Positions 1 through 7,475 of a DNA stretch of 61,460 nucleotides are shown here, piece by piece (the stretch's first letter is position 1; the number at the start of each line of letters is the position of its first letter). The translations under genes and the position numbers were made by a program. The DNA is from Planctomycetota bacterium (GTDB lineage Bacteria > Planctomycetota > Planctomycetia > Planctomycetales > Planctomycetaceae), in the NCBI GenBank assembly GCA_018242525.1, contig JAFEBS010000030.1, forward strand, positions 1 through 61,460, written 5' to 3'. The notes beneath the pieces are model-generated. The model was given only the letters and a program-made list of their open reading frames with translations. It had not been told where the DNA came from and did not search any database.

Positions 1-32
1 AACGCACACTCCGAAGGAGTTTCGCCATAGAG

Positions 33-66
33 CCCAGGGTTGCCGCGCCCCGCGGCTGCCCTGGGG
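33..66. repeat. short GC-rich intergenic hairpin downstream of the Hsp70 gene
   Basis: Left arm CCCAGGGttGCCGCG and right arm CGCGGCtGCCCTGGG are near-perfect inverse complements around a CCCC loop. The hairpin lies just beyond the stop codon of the minus-strand Hsp70 gene. It has no T tract, so it is more likely a REP-type element than an intrinsic terminator. Confidence 0.6.
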
Positions 67-91
67 TCTGAACTGCCAACAAGTCAGGTCG

Positions 92-2965
92 TCACAGGAT
101 TCGCAATCCCTTCGGCAGGGCTTCGCCGAAAATCAAAGTTTCAACTTCGGAATCGAGCGATCCCACATCGCGGACCAGTTGTCGATACTTTTTCGGTGCG
201 GCGGCGCGGTCCATCCAGGCTTCGACACTGTTTCGCGTACTGTCATCGATGTCCCGGTAGCGATCGCCCGTCTTGCGGGATAACTGCATGACCGCAAAGG
301 CGGTCAGTGATTCGCTCTGGCTGACTTTCATCAGCCGGATCAGCCAGCGGGCGACGACGTCCGGGGCCACAACACCATTCAGCGGTCCATAGACCAGGCG
401 GCGTGCTCCGACCCGGCCGAGTGCCCACAGTGCCGCCGCCTGCAGAACCGCGAACCGCTCGCGGTTCAGGATGTCCAGCAGCAGTTCGCCCAATTCGTGC
501 TTGACCGGCAGCGACAGCAATTCGCACGATCCCAGCAACCGCAGGACCTCGGCGGATTCGTGCGGGTTGCTGCCGAAGTCGCTCCCTCTTCCCTTCCCAC
601 TCGCCTGACGCAGACCCTGTCGGACCGCACCGATCAACGGGGTGGCCAGGGCCTGCTGTTGACCGGCGGTCAGCCCTCCGGCAATCCGTCGCCACAGGAT
701 ATGAGATTCCGCGCGGCACGCGGGTGTGGCGAAGGCGAGCTTGCCATGGAGCAGTTTCCAGGTCTCGGCCACGCGCCAGTCATCGACCGCCAGACCGTAG
801 CCCGGACGCAGCGCAAACCCCGTCAGGTTCAGCCAGCGGGCTTCATGTTGGGCACTCTGGCGTCGGCCCGACTCGACAGCCAGCAGCGATTCCCACAACT
901 GACGCAGCAGTGATGTCGGCCATTCATCCCGGTTCATACCGAGTGCTTCCACGAGGCGTTTGATCAGCGACGCGGGATCGGTTGCTTCCGATCGAGTGAC
1001 AGTTGGCGCCGGTGCAAACGTCTGCTGGATGACATTCAGTGCCGATTGGCGGACCGCGTCGTCGAATACTCCCTGCCGTTCGCCGACGGCGTCATGAGCA
1101 GCGATGTCGGTGTGCGTGGCGGATCGCACGTCAAACAACAGTTTCCAGGATCGCTTTCCCGAAACATCATGGCATGAGAGGTCGAGTGTTCCGATCTCGG
1201 TCAGCAGAGCCTTCAAGATGATCGAGACTGTGGACGCCTCTTTCGATTTGCCGGTCTTCAGGACGGTCCGAATCGGGGGAAGCGACTTGATCTGCTCGGG
1301 ATCGACCACGACCAGATCGCCCGGCTTGTCGGTCAAGCGAGTGCTGGAGACATACAGCGGGAATTCGATCGGTTGCGAGACCAGCAGTTGAAACTGATGC
1401 TGGGTCAAATCGATTTCGTGGCCCGGTTCGATACCGGCCGGCAGCAGGCAGAGCGCCCGGGCCGTTCCATCCGTGGCGGCTTCGACCCCGATGTAGTACG
1501 TGCGTGCCAGACCGGCCGCGATTCGGACTCCTTCGCCCCTGCGAACCATCCCGTAATACGCGGCGCCACGAGCGACCGCCAGATCGAGTCGCTCGTTTTC
1601 CAGAACGATCGGAGTCCACTGCGGATCGTCGCGACGAAACCAGTTTTCGAGCGACGTGATGATCCGCTGCTGCAGGATGGGAGACGCAAACACGCCTCCG
1701 TTGAACAGCACGATATCCGGTCGAGCGGGGTCGACATTGCCAGCCGATTTGGCATCGTGAGATTGTTCGCTGGAGTCGTCGATTGCGACGTAGCGGTGCG
1801 CGGTCAGAAATGCGGCCAGGTATCTGGTGATGGCGGGGTCGGGGGCGTACGGCAGACCAAACTCCTGAAAACCGGATTGCGAGACCCGGGGTCTGTCATC
1901 AATCGGGACCAGGGGAAAGAAACCATCGACCAGCAGCGACCGGACTTCGTCCCGGGTGACGGCAACCTGCAGTCCTCCGCCAATCAGGCGGGCACCGCTG
2001 CCGGGCAGTGTCAACGTCCATTTCTCGGGGGCCTCGCCCGCCATCAGGACTTCTTTCAGTTGCCGACAACTGCGCACCAGGACGCTCCACTGTCGTGGTT
2101 CCAGATGCCCGTCCCCCTTGATCCGCTGTTCCAGGTGATGAGCCAGCGTCAGATCGAAATTATCGCCGCCCAGGATCAGGTGGTCGCCGACCGCCACGCG
2201 ATGAAACTGCACGACGCCATCGGCCCCCCTGCGAACGCGAATCAGAGTGAAGTCCGACGTTCCGCCGCCGACGTCGCAGACCAGGATTTTCTGGCCGGGT
2301 GACACCAACTGGTCCCACGTCTGCGAGTGCTTGTCAATCCACGCATAGAATGCCGCCTGGGGTTCCTCAATCAACACGACGCGATTCAAGCCCGCCTGGC
2401 GAGCGGCCTTGATCGTCAATTCCCGAGCCACTTCATCAAACGAAGCCGGCAGCGTCAGGACAAAGTCCTGATCAGCCAGCGGATGCGCAGGAAACCGGGC
2501 ATCCCATGCTTCCCGGAAATGCTGCAGGTACCGGGCACTGACGGTGACGGGAGACAGTCGCTCCACATCTTCGGCCCCCTGCCACGGCAACAGATCGGCC
2601 GTGCGATCAACTCCATTGTGGCACAGCCACGACTTGGCCGAGGCGATCATCCGGCCCGGGACCTGGGTTCCGTGATCCCGTGCGAACTGTCCGACGACGT
2701 AGCCGGCATCGCCATTCTGCCAGGTCAAACGCATCGAACCGGCCGGAAACTCGCCGGTGCCGGGCTGATAATGAAACGAGGGAAGAGTGTCGCGAGCTTC
2801 GATCTGTCCCGGTGCCACGATCTGTGGCACGGAAAAGGTTCGGATCTGGCGTGGCGTTTCGTCGGTGTCGACATAGGCCATCGCGGAATTGGTCGTCCCC
2901 AGATCGAGTCCGACCACAAATCGGCTGGGGAGTGGGTCGTCTATAGTCATGTCGTATTCGCTCAT
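92..2965 (-). CDS. Hsp70-family chaperone with C-terminal DnaK-related (DUF3731-like) region
   Basis: ATP-dependent chaperone-like protein, presumably cytoplasmic. The N-terminal half is an Hsp70 nucleotide-binding domain: phosphate-1 motif GLDLGTTNSA at about residues 19-28, phosphate-2 motif DVGGGTSDF at about 231-239, and an LGGDNFD segment after it. The C-terminal part (from about residue 640) does not look like the DnaK substrate domain; it resembles the helical region found in Hsp70-like proteins of the DUF3731 type. At about 957 residues it is half again as long as DnaK (about 640). The open frame runs upstream to 3064 but that stretch enters an inverted repeat, so I start at the ATG at 2965 (MSEYD); an ATG at 2950 is also possible. 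No DnaJ or GrpE gene is nearby. It is divergent from the PHP-domain gene. The client is unknown. Confidence 0.88.
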   Translation of the reverse strand: MSEYDMTIDDPLPSRFVVGLDLGTTNSAMAYVDTDETPRQIRTFSVPQIVAPGQIEARDTLPSFHYQPGTGEFPAGSMRLTWQNGDAGYVVGQFARDHGTQVPGRMIASAKSWLCHNGVDRTADLLPWQGAEDVERLSPVTVSARYLQHFREAWDARFPAHPLADQDFVLTLPASFDEVARELTIKAARQAGLNRVVLIEEPQAAFYAWIDKHSQTWDQLVSPGQKILVCDVGGGTSDFTLIRVRRGADGVVQFHRVAVGDHLILGGDNFDLTLAHHLEQRIKGDGHLEPRQWSVLVRSCRQLKEVLMAGEAPEKWTLTLPGSGARLIGGGLQVAVTRDEVRSLLVDGFFPLVPIDDRPRVSQSGFQEFGLPYAPDPAITRYLAAFLTAHRYVAIDDSSEQSHDAKSAGNVDPARPDIVLFNGGVFASPILQQRIITSLENWFRRDDPQWTPIVLENERLDLAVARGAAYYGMVRRGEGVRIAAGLARTYYIGVEAATDGTARALCLLPAGIEPGHEIDLTQHQFQLLVSQPIEFPLYVSSTRLTDKPGDLVVVDPEQIKSLPPIRTVLKTGKSKEASTVSIILKALLTEIGTLDLSCHDVSGKRSWKLLFDVRSATHTDIAAHDAVGERQGVFDDAVRQSALNVIQQTFAPAPTVTRSEATDPASLIKRLVEALGMNRDEWPTSLLRQLWESLLAVESGRRQSAQHEARWLNLTGFALRPGYGLAVDDWRVAETWKLLHGKLAFATPACRAESHILWRRIAGGLTAGQQQALATPLIGAVRQGLRQASGKGRGSDFGSNPHESAEVLRLLGSCELLSLPVKHELGELLLDILNRERFAVLQAAALWALGRVGARRLVYGPLNGVVAPDVVARWLIRLMKVSQSESLTAFAVMQLSRKTGDRYRDIDDSTRNSVEAWMDRAAAPKKYRQLVRDVGSLDSEVETLIFGEALPKGLRIL

Positions 2966-3033
2966 TGCCTGTCGGTCATTGTTTCCACCGGCACGGAGTT
3001 GGTGGAGCACCATTGTCGCAGGTGCGTCGGGCC

Positions 3034-3199
3034 AGTGTTCGATCAGGGCCATCGCCTGTTTCAAATTGGGAATCGAGTGCCACGGTTATGGAGTCCTCGA
3101 CATGGCCGTGCCGATTGAGCACTCGCACGGCCTTCCCGAAGACGGTAAGACCGTGGCACCCCAATTGGAAACAGGCGATGGCCCTAAGTGTTCGATCAC
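3034..3199. repeat. long imperfect inverted repeat between divergent genes
   Basis: Arms of about 50 bases (3034-3085 and 3150-3199) are inverse complements with a few mismatches and small gaps; shared blocks include GGCCATCGCCTGTTT and GTGCCACGGT. The loop holds a second small palindrome (GCCGTGC at 3104 and GCACGGC at 3125). It occupies most of the 326-base gap between the Hsp70 gene and the PHP-domain gene, so it sits in the promoter region of both. It looks like a REP/MITE-type element; no gene is visible in the gap. Confidence 0.75.
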
Positions 3200-3291
3200 G
3201 TTCACTCGCGATTCCAGAACCGGGAACGGTACTATACGCCCCTTCCGTGTGGCTCTTCAAAGCACTCCCTGCGTCATTCGCGGAGACATCC

Positions 3292-4905
3292 ATGTTTGTA
3301 CTGATCCGTTCGATCCCGCTGAGTTTGCTGATGATCTCGGTTGTGGCGGCTGCGGAACCTGTTGTGACCCTGCGCGGGCGAGTGCTCGACTTCGATACTC
3401 AGCAACCTGTGGCGGCCCGGATTTACATCCAGGGGGCCGATGGAAAATGGTTTTTCCCCAAATCGGCCTCCCCGGACGGAACGGCGATCGAATTCAAGCG
3501 GCAGGCCGGCCCGACCAGCCTGGAACAGCATGTCACCCTGTCGGCACATCCATTCGTGGTCGATGTTCCCGCCGGAAAATGCACGATCACGATCGAACGC
3601 GGGAAGGAATACCGCTCGCTGACATCTGAAATTGACGTTGGCCCCGAGACGAAGGAAATCTCATTCGCCATCAAGCGCTGGATCGAGATGTCCCGGTTGG
3701 GTTGGTATTCGGGGGATGTTCACGCACATCGTTCACTGGCAGAGATGCCCAACCTGATCATGGCCGAAGATCTGAATGTGGCGATGCCGCTGTCGCACTG
3801 GGTGACCGCCGCCGACACTGGTCCCGTAACGGGCAATCGCGTCAAAGACGCGGCTCCGAAGCCGGAATGGATTCCTGTCGATGCCACGCATGGAATCTAT
3901 CCCCTGAACACCGAGTACGAAATCTTCACGGTGGGCGGAAAATCACACACGCTGGGGGCCGTGTTGATCTGCGGCCAGAAGACGGTGCTGGATCAGGGTG
4001 TTCCCCCGGTTCGCCGGATCGCCGAACGGGCGCATGCGGACGGGGCGTTTCTGGATCTGGAAAAGCATTCGTGGGCGTGGACGCCGATGATTGTTCCCCT
4101 GATGAAGGTCGACCTGTTTGAACTTTCGAATAATCATTGCTGGCGTACGGATTTCAGCTTTTCGTCGTGGACTCTGGATGCTGCCCCGAAATACATGAAC
4201 CTGGAAAAGACCGACAAGGGGTTCACGGAATGGGGCTGGATCGATTTCGGACTGCAGAGCTATTACGCCTACCTGAATTGCGGATTTCGCATGATGCCGT
4301 CGGCGGGGACGGGGGCCGGGGTCCATCCGGTCCCGTTTGGGTTCGGCCGGGTCTACGTGCATGTTCCGGGTGAGTTCACGTACGAGAAATGGCGGACCAA
4401 CCTGCTGGCGGGACACAGTTTCGTTTCGACGGGGCCGATGCTGCGATTGAAGTTCAACGACCAGGAAGCCGGTCAGACGTTTCAGGGAACGGGAACGTCC
4501 GGCGTGAATGTGACCGGAGTCGTGGAATCAGCAATGCCCCTGGACCGCATCGAGATCATTCAAAACGGAAACATCGTCTGGTCCGATACCCCGGCGCAAA
4601 CGGCTTCAGCAGGCCTCGTCACCACGACGCTCGATCAGACGATCTCCTTCGACCGTTCGGGATGGCTGATCGTCCGCTGCTTTGAGGCTCATCCCAACAA
4701 ACGGATCCGATTTGCCCACACCGCCCCGGTGTTCGTTGAAGTCGCCGGGAAACCACAGGTTCCCAGGAAGGTCGAAGTGGACCATTTTGTGGAACGGATC
4801 GAGCGTGAACTGGGACGTCACACAGGGATCTTGAATCCTGATGCCGTGGACGAGTACAACGAAGCGCTGATGATCTACCGTGACTTGCTGTCGCGGGCCA
4901 GGTAA
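3292..4905 (+). CDS. CehA/McbA-like PHP-fold metallohydrolase, exported
   Basis: Probable metal-dependent hydrolase of the PHP superfamily. The start is the ATG at 3292, preceded by GGAG, which gives a clear signal peptide (MFVLIRSIPLSLLMISVVAAAE) and 537 residues; the frame stays open upstream to 2965 but that part is an intergenic repeat. After a carboxypeptidase-regulatory-like beta domain (about residues 20-130) comes the PHP metal motif DVHAH at about residue 142, later His-rich segments (LEKHSWAW) and a C-terminal beta domain. The CehA/McbA family includes carbamate hydrolases, but planctomycetes carry many paralogues of unknown substrate. The export signal points to the periplasm or cell surface. 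The next gene follows after 32 bases and may be co-transcribed. Confidence 0.8.
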   Translation: MFVLIRSIPLSLLMISVVAAAEPVVTLRGRVLDFDTQQPVAARIYIQGADGKWFFPKSASPDGTAIEFKRQAGPTSLEQHVTLSAHPFVVDVPAGKCTITIERGKEYRSLTSEIDVGPETKEISFAIKRWIEMSRLGWYSGDVHAHRSLAEMPNLIMAEDLNVAMPLSHWVTAADTGPVTGNRVKDAAPKPEWIPVDATHGIYPLNTEYEIFTVGGKSHTLGAVLICGQKTVLDQGVPPVRRIAERAHADGAFLDLEKHSWAWTPMIVPLMKVDLFELSNNHCWRTDFSFSSWTLDAAPKYMNLEKTDKGFTEWGWIDFGLQSYYAYLNCGFRMMPSAGTGAGVHPVPFGFGRVYVHVPGEFTYEKWRTNLLAGHSFVSTGPMLRLKFNDQEAGQTFQGTGTSGVNVTGVVESAMPLDRIEIIQNGNIVWSDTPAQTASAGLVTTTLDQTISFDRSGWLIVRCFEAHPNKRIRFAHTAPVFVEVAGKPQVPRKVEVDHFVERIERELGRHTGILNPDAVDEYNEALMIYRDLLSRAR

Positions 4906-4937
4906 ACACGACTTTGTGATCGGCCGCAGGAAGCATC

Positions 4938-5957
4938 ATGTCGGAACGAACTTCTGAACACCCAGTCGATTCGCGGAACTGGACTGAGATTCAGGTGCAG
5001 CGTGCCACCCGGAATTCGCTCGTCTGGAACGGGATCAGCCTCGGGTGCCTGTTGTTTTTGGTCTGGCTCACGGGCGATTACCTGTATTACTTCTTTCGCG
5101 GCCCCGTCAGGGTGACGGACGAGCAACTGCTGACAATCCTGGATCGAAACCGGGACCGGGAACCGATCGAATACGTCGAGATGCCGGACCGGACATTGAT
5201 CGAGACGAACTGGCAGGAGGTCTCGACGAGCGACGGACGTCCGTATTCGACGGTTCCGTTCTTTCTGCTACCTGTCGGCGATCAAACGATGATCCTGGTG
5301 CTCGCAGATTCCCGGGATGATGGCAAACAGCTGCTGGGACCTCTCAGCGGCGCTCGCGATCTAGATCTACGAGTGATTGCCAAGGTGATCCAAAAACATC
5401 CGGAATACGCCGATCGGATTCAACCCGTTGTCCTGAGCAACGTGGCCGCGTTTAACGTCGCGGGCTATGTCCTGATGGTGATCATGCTTCCGTGGGGAGC
5501 CTACTGCCTGCGAAATGTGATTCGGGCCGTGATGGCTCGAGTGAACCCCGCCAGCCACTCGATTGAACGGCAATTGTCGCGGTTGGGCGACGCCGCGGCG
5601 CTGGCGGCGAAAATCAACGAGGAGATGACCCGTCCATCCGTGCGCCGATTTGGAAAATCGATCCTGACGGACTCCTGGATCCTGCGCCCGACTGTGTTTG
5701 GTGCCCAGTGCGTGCAACTGGTCGATGTGGTGTGGGCGTATCACCTGCAGCGAACAAGTGAGAGCTTTGTGGTCTTGTGTCTGCGCAATGGCAAGGTTGT
5801 TGCAGTGTTTTTAAAGGCGGCACAGTGCGATGAACTGGTGGCCGCGATTGCCGAACGGGCTCCGGCTGCACTGACTGGTTACGATCCGGACCGCATGAAG
5901 TTGTGGCAGAAGAATCGGCAGGAATTCCTGAGGAGATTTGAAGCGGGGGAACGTTGA
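4938..5957 (+). CDS. two-TM membrane protein of unknown function
   Basis: I do not recognise the family. The 339-residue product has a hydrophobic segment at about residues 28-53 and another at about 172-195. Between them is a polar domain of about 120 residues (SDGRPYSTVPFFLLPVGD...), so that domain should lie on one side of the membrane and the N- and C-termini on the other. The C-terminal domain (about 205-339) is mixed alpha/beta with a run of hydrophobic strands (CVQLVDVVWAYHL, SFVVLCLRNGKVVAVFLK) that could form a PH-like barrel; that is a guess. It starts 32 bases after the PHP-domain gene on the same strand and is probably in the same operon. A hairpin-rich gap follows. Confidence 0.75.
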   Translation: MSERTSEHPVDSRNWTEIQVQRATRNSLVWNGISLGCLLFLVWLTGDYLYYFFRGPVRVTDEQLLTILDRNRDREPIEYVEMPDRTLIETNWQEVSTSDGRPYSTVPFFLLPVGDQTMILVLADSRDDGKQLLGPLSGARDLDLRVIAKVIQKHPEYADRIQPVVLSNVAAFNVAGYVLMVIMLPWGAYCLRNVIRAVMARVNPASHSIERQLSRLGDAAALAAKINEEMTRPSVRRFGKSILTDSWILRPTVFGAQCVQLVDVVWAYHLQRTSESFVVLCLRNGKVVAVFLKAAQCDELVAAIAERAPAALTGYDPDRMKLWQKNRQEFLRRFEAGER

Positions 5958-6029
5958 CCGACGGGGGCTGCCGCTTTACCGTGGGCATTTGAGGCTCTCT
6001 TTAAACGCGGCGATTCGCAGCGCGTCGGA

Positions 6030-6158
6030 GACTGGTGCCCTGGCACCGGCTTTACCCCAACACTTGGGGTCAGCCCCCTACCACAGGTATCCGATCTGTG
6101 CAGAGACCTCAGCGGGAGGGGGCAGACCCCAATTGTTGGGCATTGCCCGTGGCACCTT
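6030..6158. repeat. nested intergenic hairpin element with GGGGTCAGCCCC-like core
   Basis: In the 234-base gap before the TPR gene, left arm about 6055-6079 (CCCCAACACTTGGGGTCAGC, then CCCCT) pairs with right arm about 6117-6140 (AGGGGGCAGACCCCAATTG, then TTGGG). An outer GGTGCC...GGCACC hairpin sits at 6033-6046 and a further GTGGCACC lies at the right edge. The core is like the GGGGTCTGACCCC element at 44446-44559, so both may belong to one REP family. No gene is seen in the gap. Confidence 0.65.
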
Positions 6159-6191
6159 ACAGAAGATTGGCGATCCGCGAGGATCCTGAAA

Positions 6192-7445
6192 GTGTTTATG
6201 GTTCGGCGTCGCATCACGTTATTGATTTGCGCGGTTGTTGGGATTGTTCTCGTCATCGCGCAGGTGATTCGTTACGAACAGGACCGTCCGCTGCGCGAGA
6301 TCGAAGACCAGTTGCGGACCCATCAAACTTCGGCCGCGTTTCGACGGTTGAGCCAGTTTCTCAAGCACCATCCACACGATTCGCGGGCATTGGCGTTCAA
6401 GGCGCGAATTCTCGTGGAAGTCGGCCAATACCCGGAAGCGATTCAGCTATTTGAGCGAAACGGTGCCGCCAGCAGTGCGGACCTGCATGCCTGGGCCAAG
6501 GCGCATTTGCTGCGTCAGGAATGGTCGAGTGCCCTGCCCATTCTGCAGCGCATCTTGAAGTTGAATCCTGATGACGCGGATGGCCTGCATGAAATCGCGG
6601 CCGTTCATGCGTTCCTGGGAGACTACCAGCAGGCGTTGGCATATGCCGAGCGAATGACCCGGTTGCAGGGTCAGGAAGCGCGCGCCTATTTTCAGATTGG
6701 TACCTTGCACGAGTCGGTGGGGAACAAGAAATCCGCGGCGGATGCCTGGAACAAGGTGCTGTCGTTTTCACCAGACGCCAATGGACTGCAAGTTCCTGCC
6801 GCTGAGTTTTTTGTCATGTGTGGTTCCACATATCTGGATCTGGGGCGGATCGAAGAAGCAACTTCCGCGTTCCGCAAAAGCCTGAGCCTGCAGGACACGG
6901 CGGAAGCCCGGCTTCAGCTCGGGAATGCGCTCCTGCAATCCGGGCAGTTGCCGCTGGCCATTGAATCGTGGAAGGCGGCTATCGCTTTGTCGCCGGGTCT
7001 GAAGGGTGCCCGTGAGGTACTGGCGGAAGCGGCGTTCCAGTCGCGCCACTATGATGAAGCGCGTGAATGGATGGCACCCCTGGTCGCGGCCAATGAAGTC
7101 AACAGCAAAACGGCGCATCTGATGCGGAGGATTTGTCTCGCCGCCGGCGACACCGAAGGGAGTCAACACTGGCAGGATCGGACCACGGAACTCAATCGGC
7201 ACGAACATCTGATCTTCGAGATCAACCAGATGCTGCAGAAGTCTCCCAACTCGGAGTGGTCCCAGGCGTATCGGGCCTATCGATTCGCCGAATCCGGCAA
7301 CTGGAACGAGGCGCGGCAGATGATTGACGCCCTGGAAAAAGGTACCATTGCCCAGGAGCCGTTCGTGCGTCAGTTGTCCAGCGCTGCTCGCCAGGGTGGT
7401 GGACTGCCGTCCCTGAGTTTGATCCCAGTCCACGACGTTCAATAG
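6192..7445 (+). CDS. membrane-anchored tetratricopeptide-repeat protein
   Basis: Protein-protein interaction scaffold. The N-terminus has one hydrophobic anchor (ITLLICAVVGIVLVIA, about residues 8-25); the remaining 390 residues are helical repeats of TPR type, for example HHPHDSRALAFKARILVEVG, LNPDDADGLHEIAAVHAFLG and TARLQLGNALLQSGQLPLA-like units with the expected spacing of about 34 residues. I start at the GTG at 6192, eight bases after GAGGA; the ATG at 6198 is the alternative. A CRTAC1-like gene follows 30 bases later and an MBL-fold gene overlaps that, so the three probably act together at the cytoplasmic membrane or in the periplasm. TPR plus ASPIC/UnbV neighbours are common in planctomycetes but the process is not known. 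Confidence 0.85.
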   Translation: MFMVRRRITLLICAVVGIVLVIAQVIRYEQDRPLREIEDQLRTHQTSAAFRRLSQFLKHHPHDSRALAFKARILVEVGQYPEAIQLFERNGAASSADLHAWAKAHLLRQEWSSALPILQRILKLNPDDADGLHEIAAVHAFLGDYQQALAYAERMTRLQGQEARAYFQIGTLHESVGNKKSAADAWNKVLSFSPDANGLQVPAAEFFVMCGSTYLDLGRIEEATSAFRKSLSLQDTAEARLQLGNALLQSGQLPLAIESWKAAIALSPGLKGAREVLAEAAFQSRHYDEAREWMAPLVAANEVNSKTAHLMRRICLAAGDTEGSQHWQDRTTELNRHEHLIFEINQMLQKSPNSEWSQAYRAYRFAESGNWNEARQMIDALEKGTIAQEPFVRQLSSAARQGGGLPSLSLIPVHDVQ

Positions 7446-7475
7446 TGTCGATCTTTTTACGATTTGGTATTACTC

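Noticed and set aside
2966..3064. 33-residue N-terminal extension of the Hsp70-like protein
   Set aside because: It runs into the inverted repeat and has no binding site; Hsp70 cores begin shortly after the ATG at 2965.
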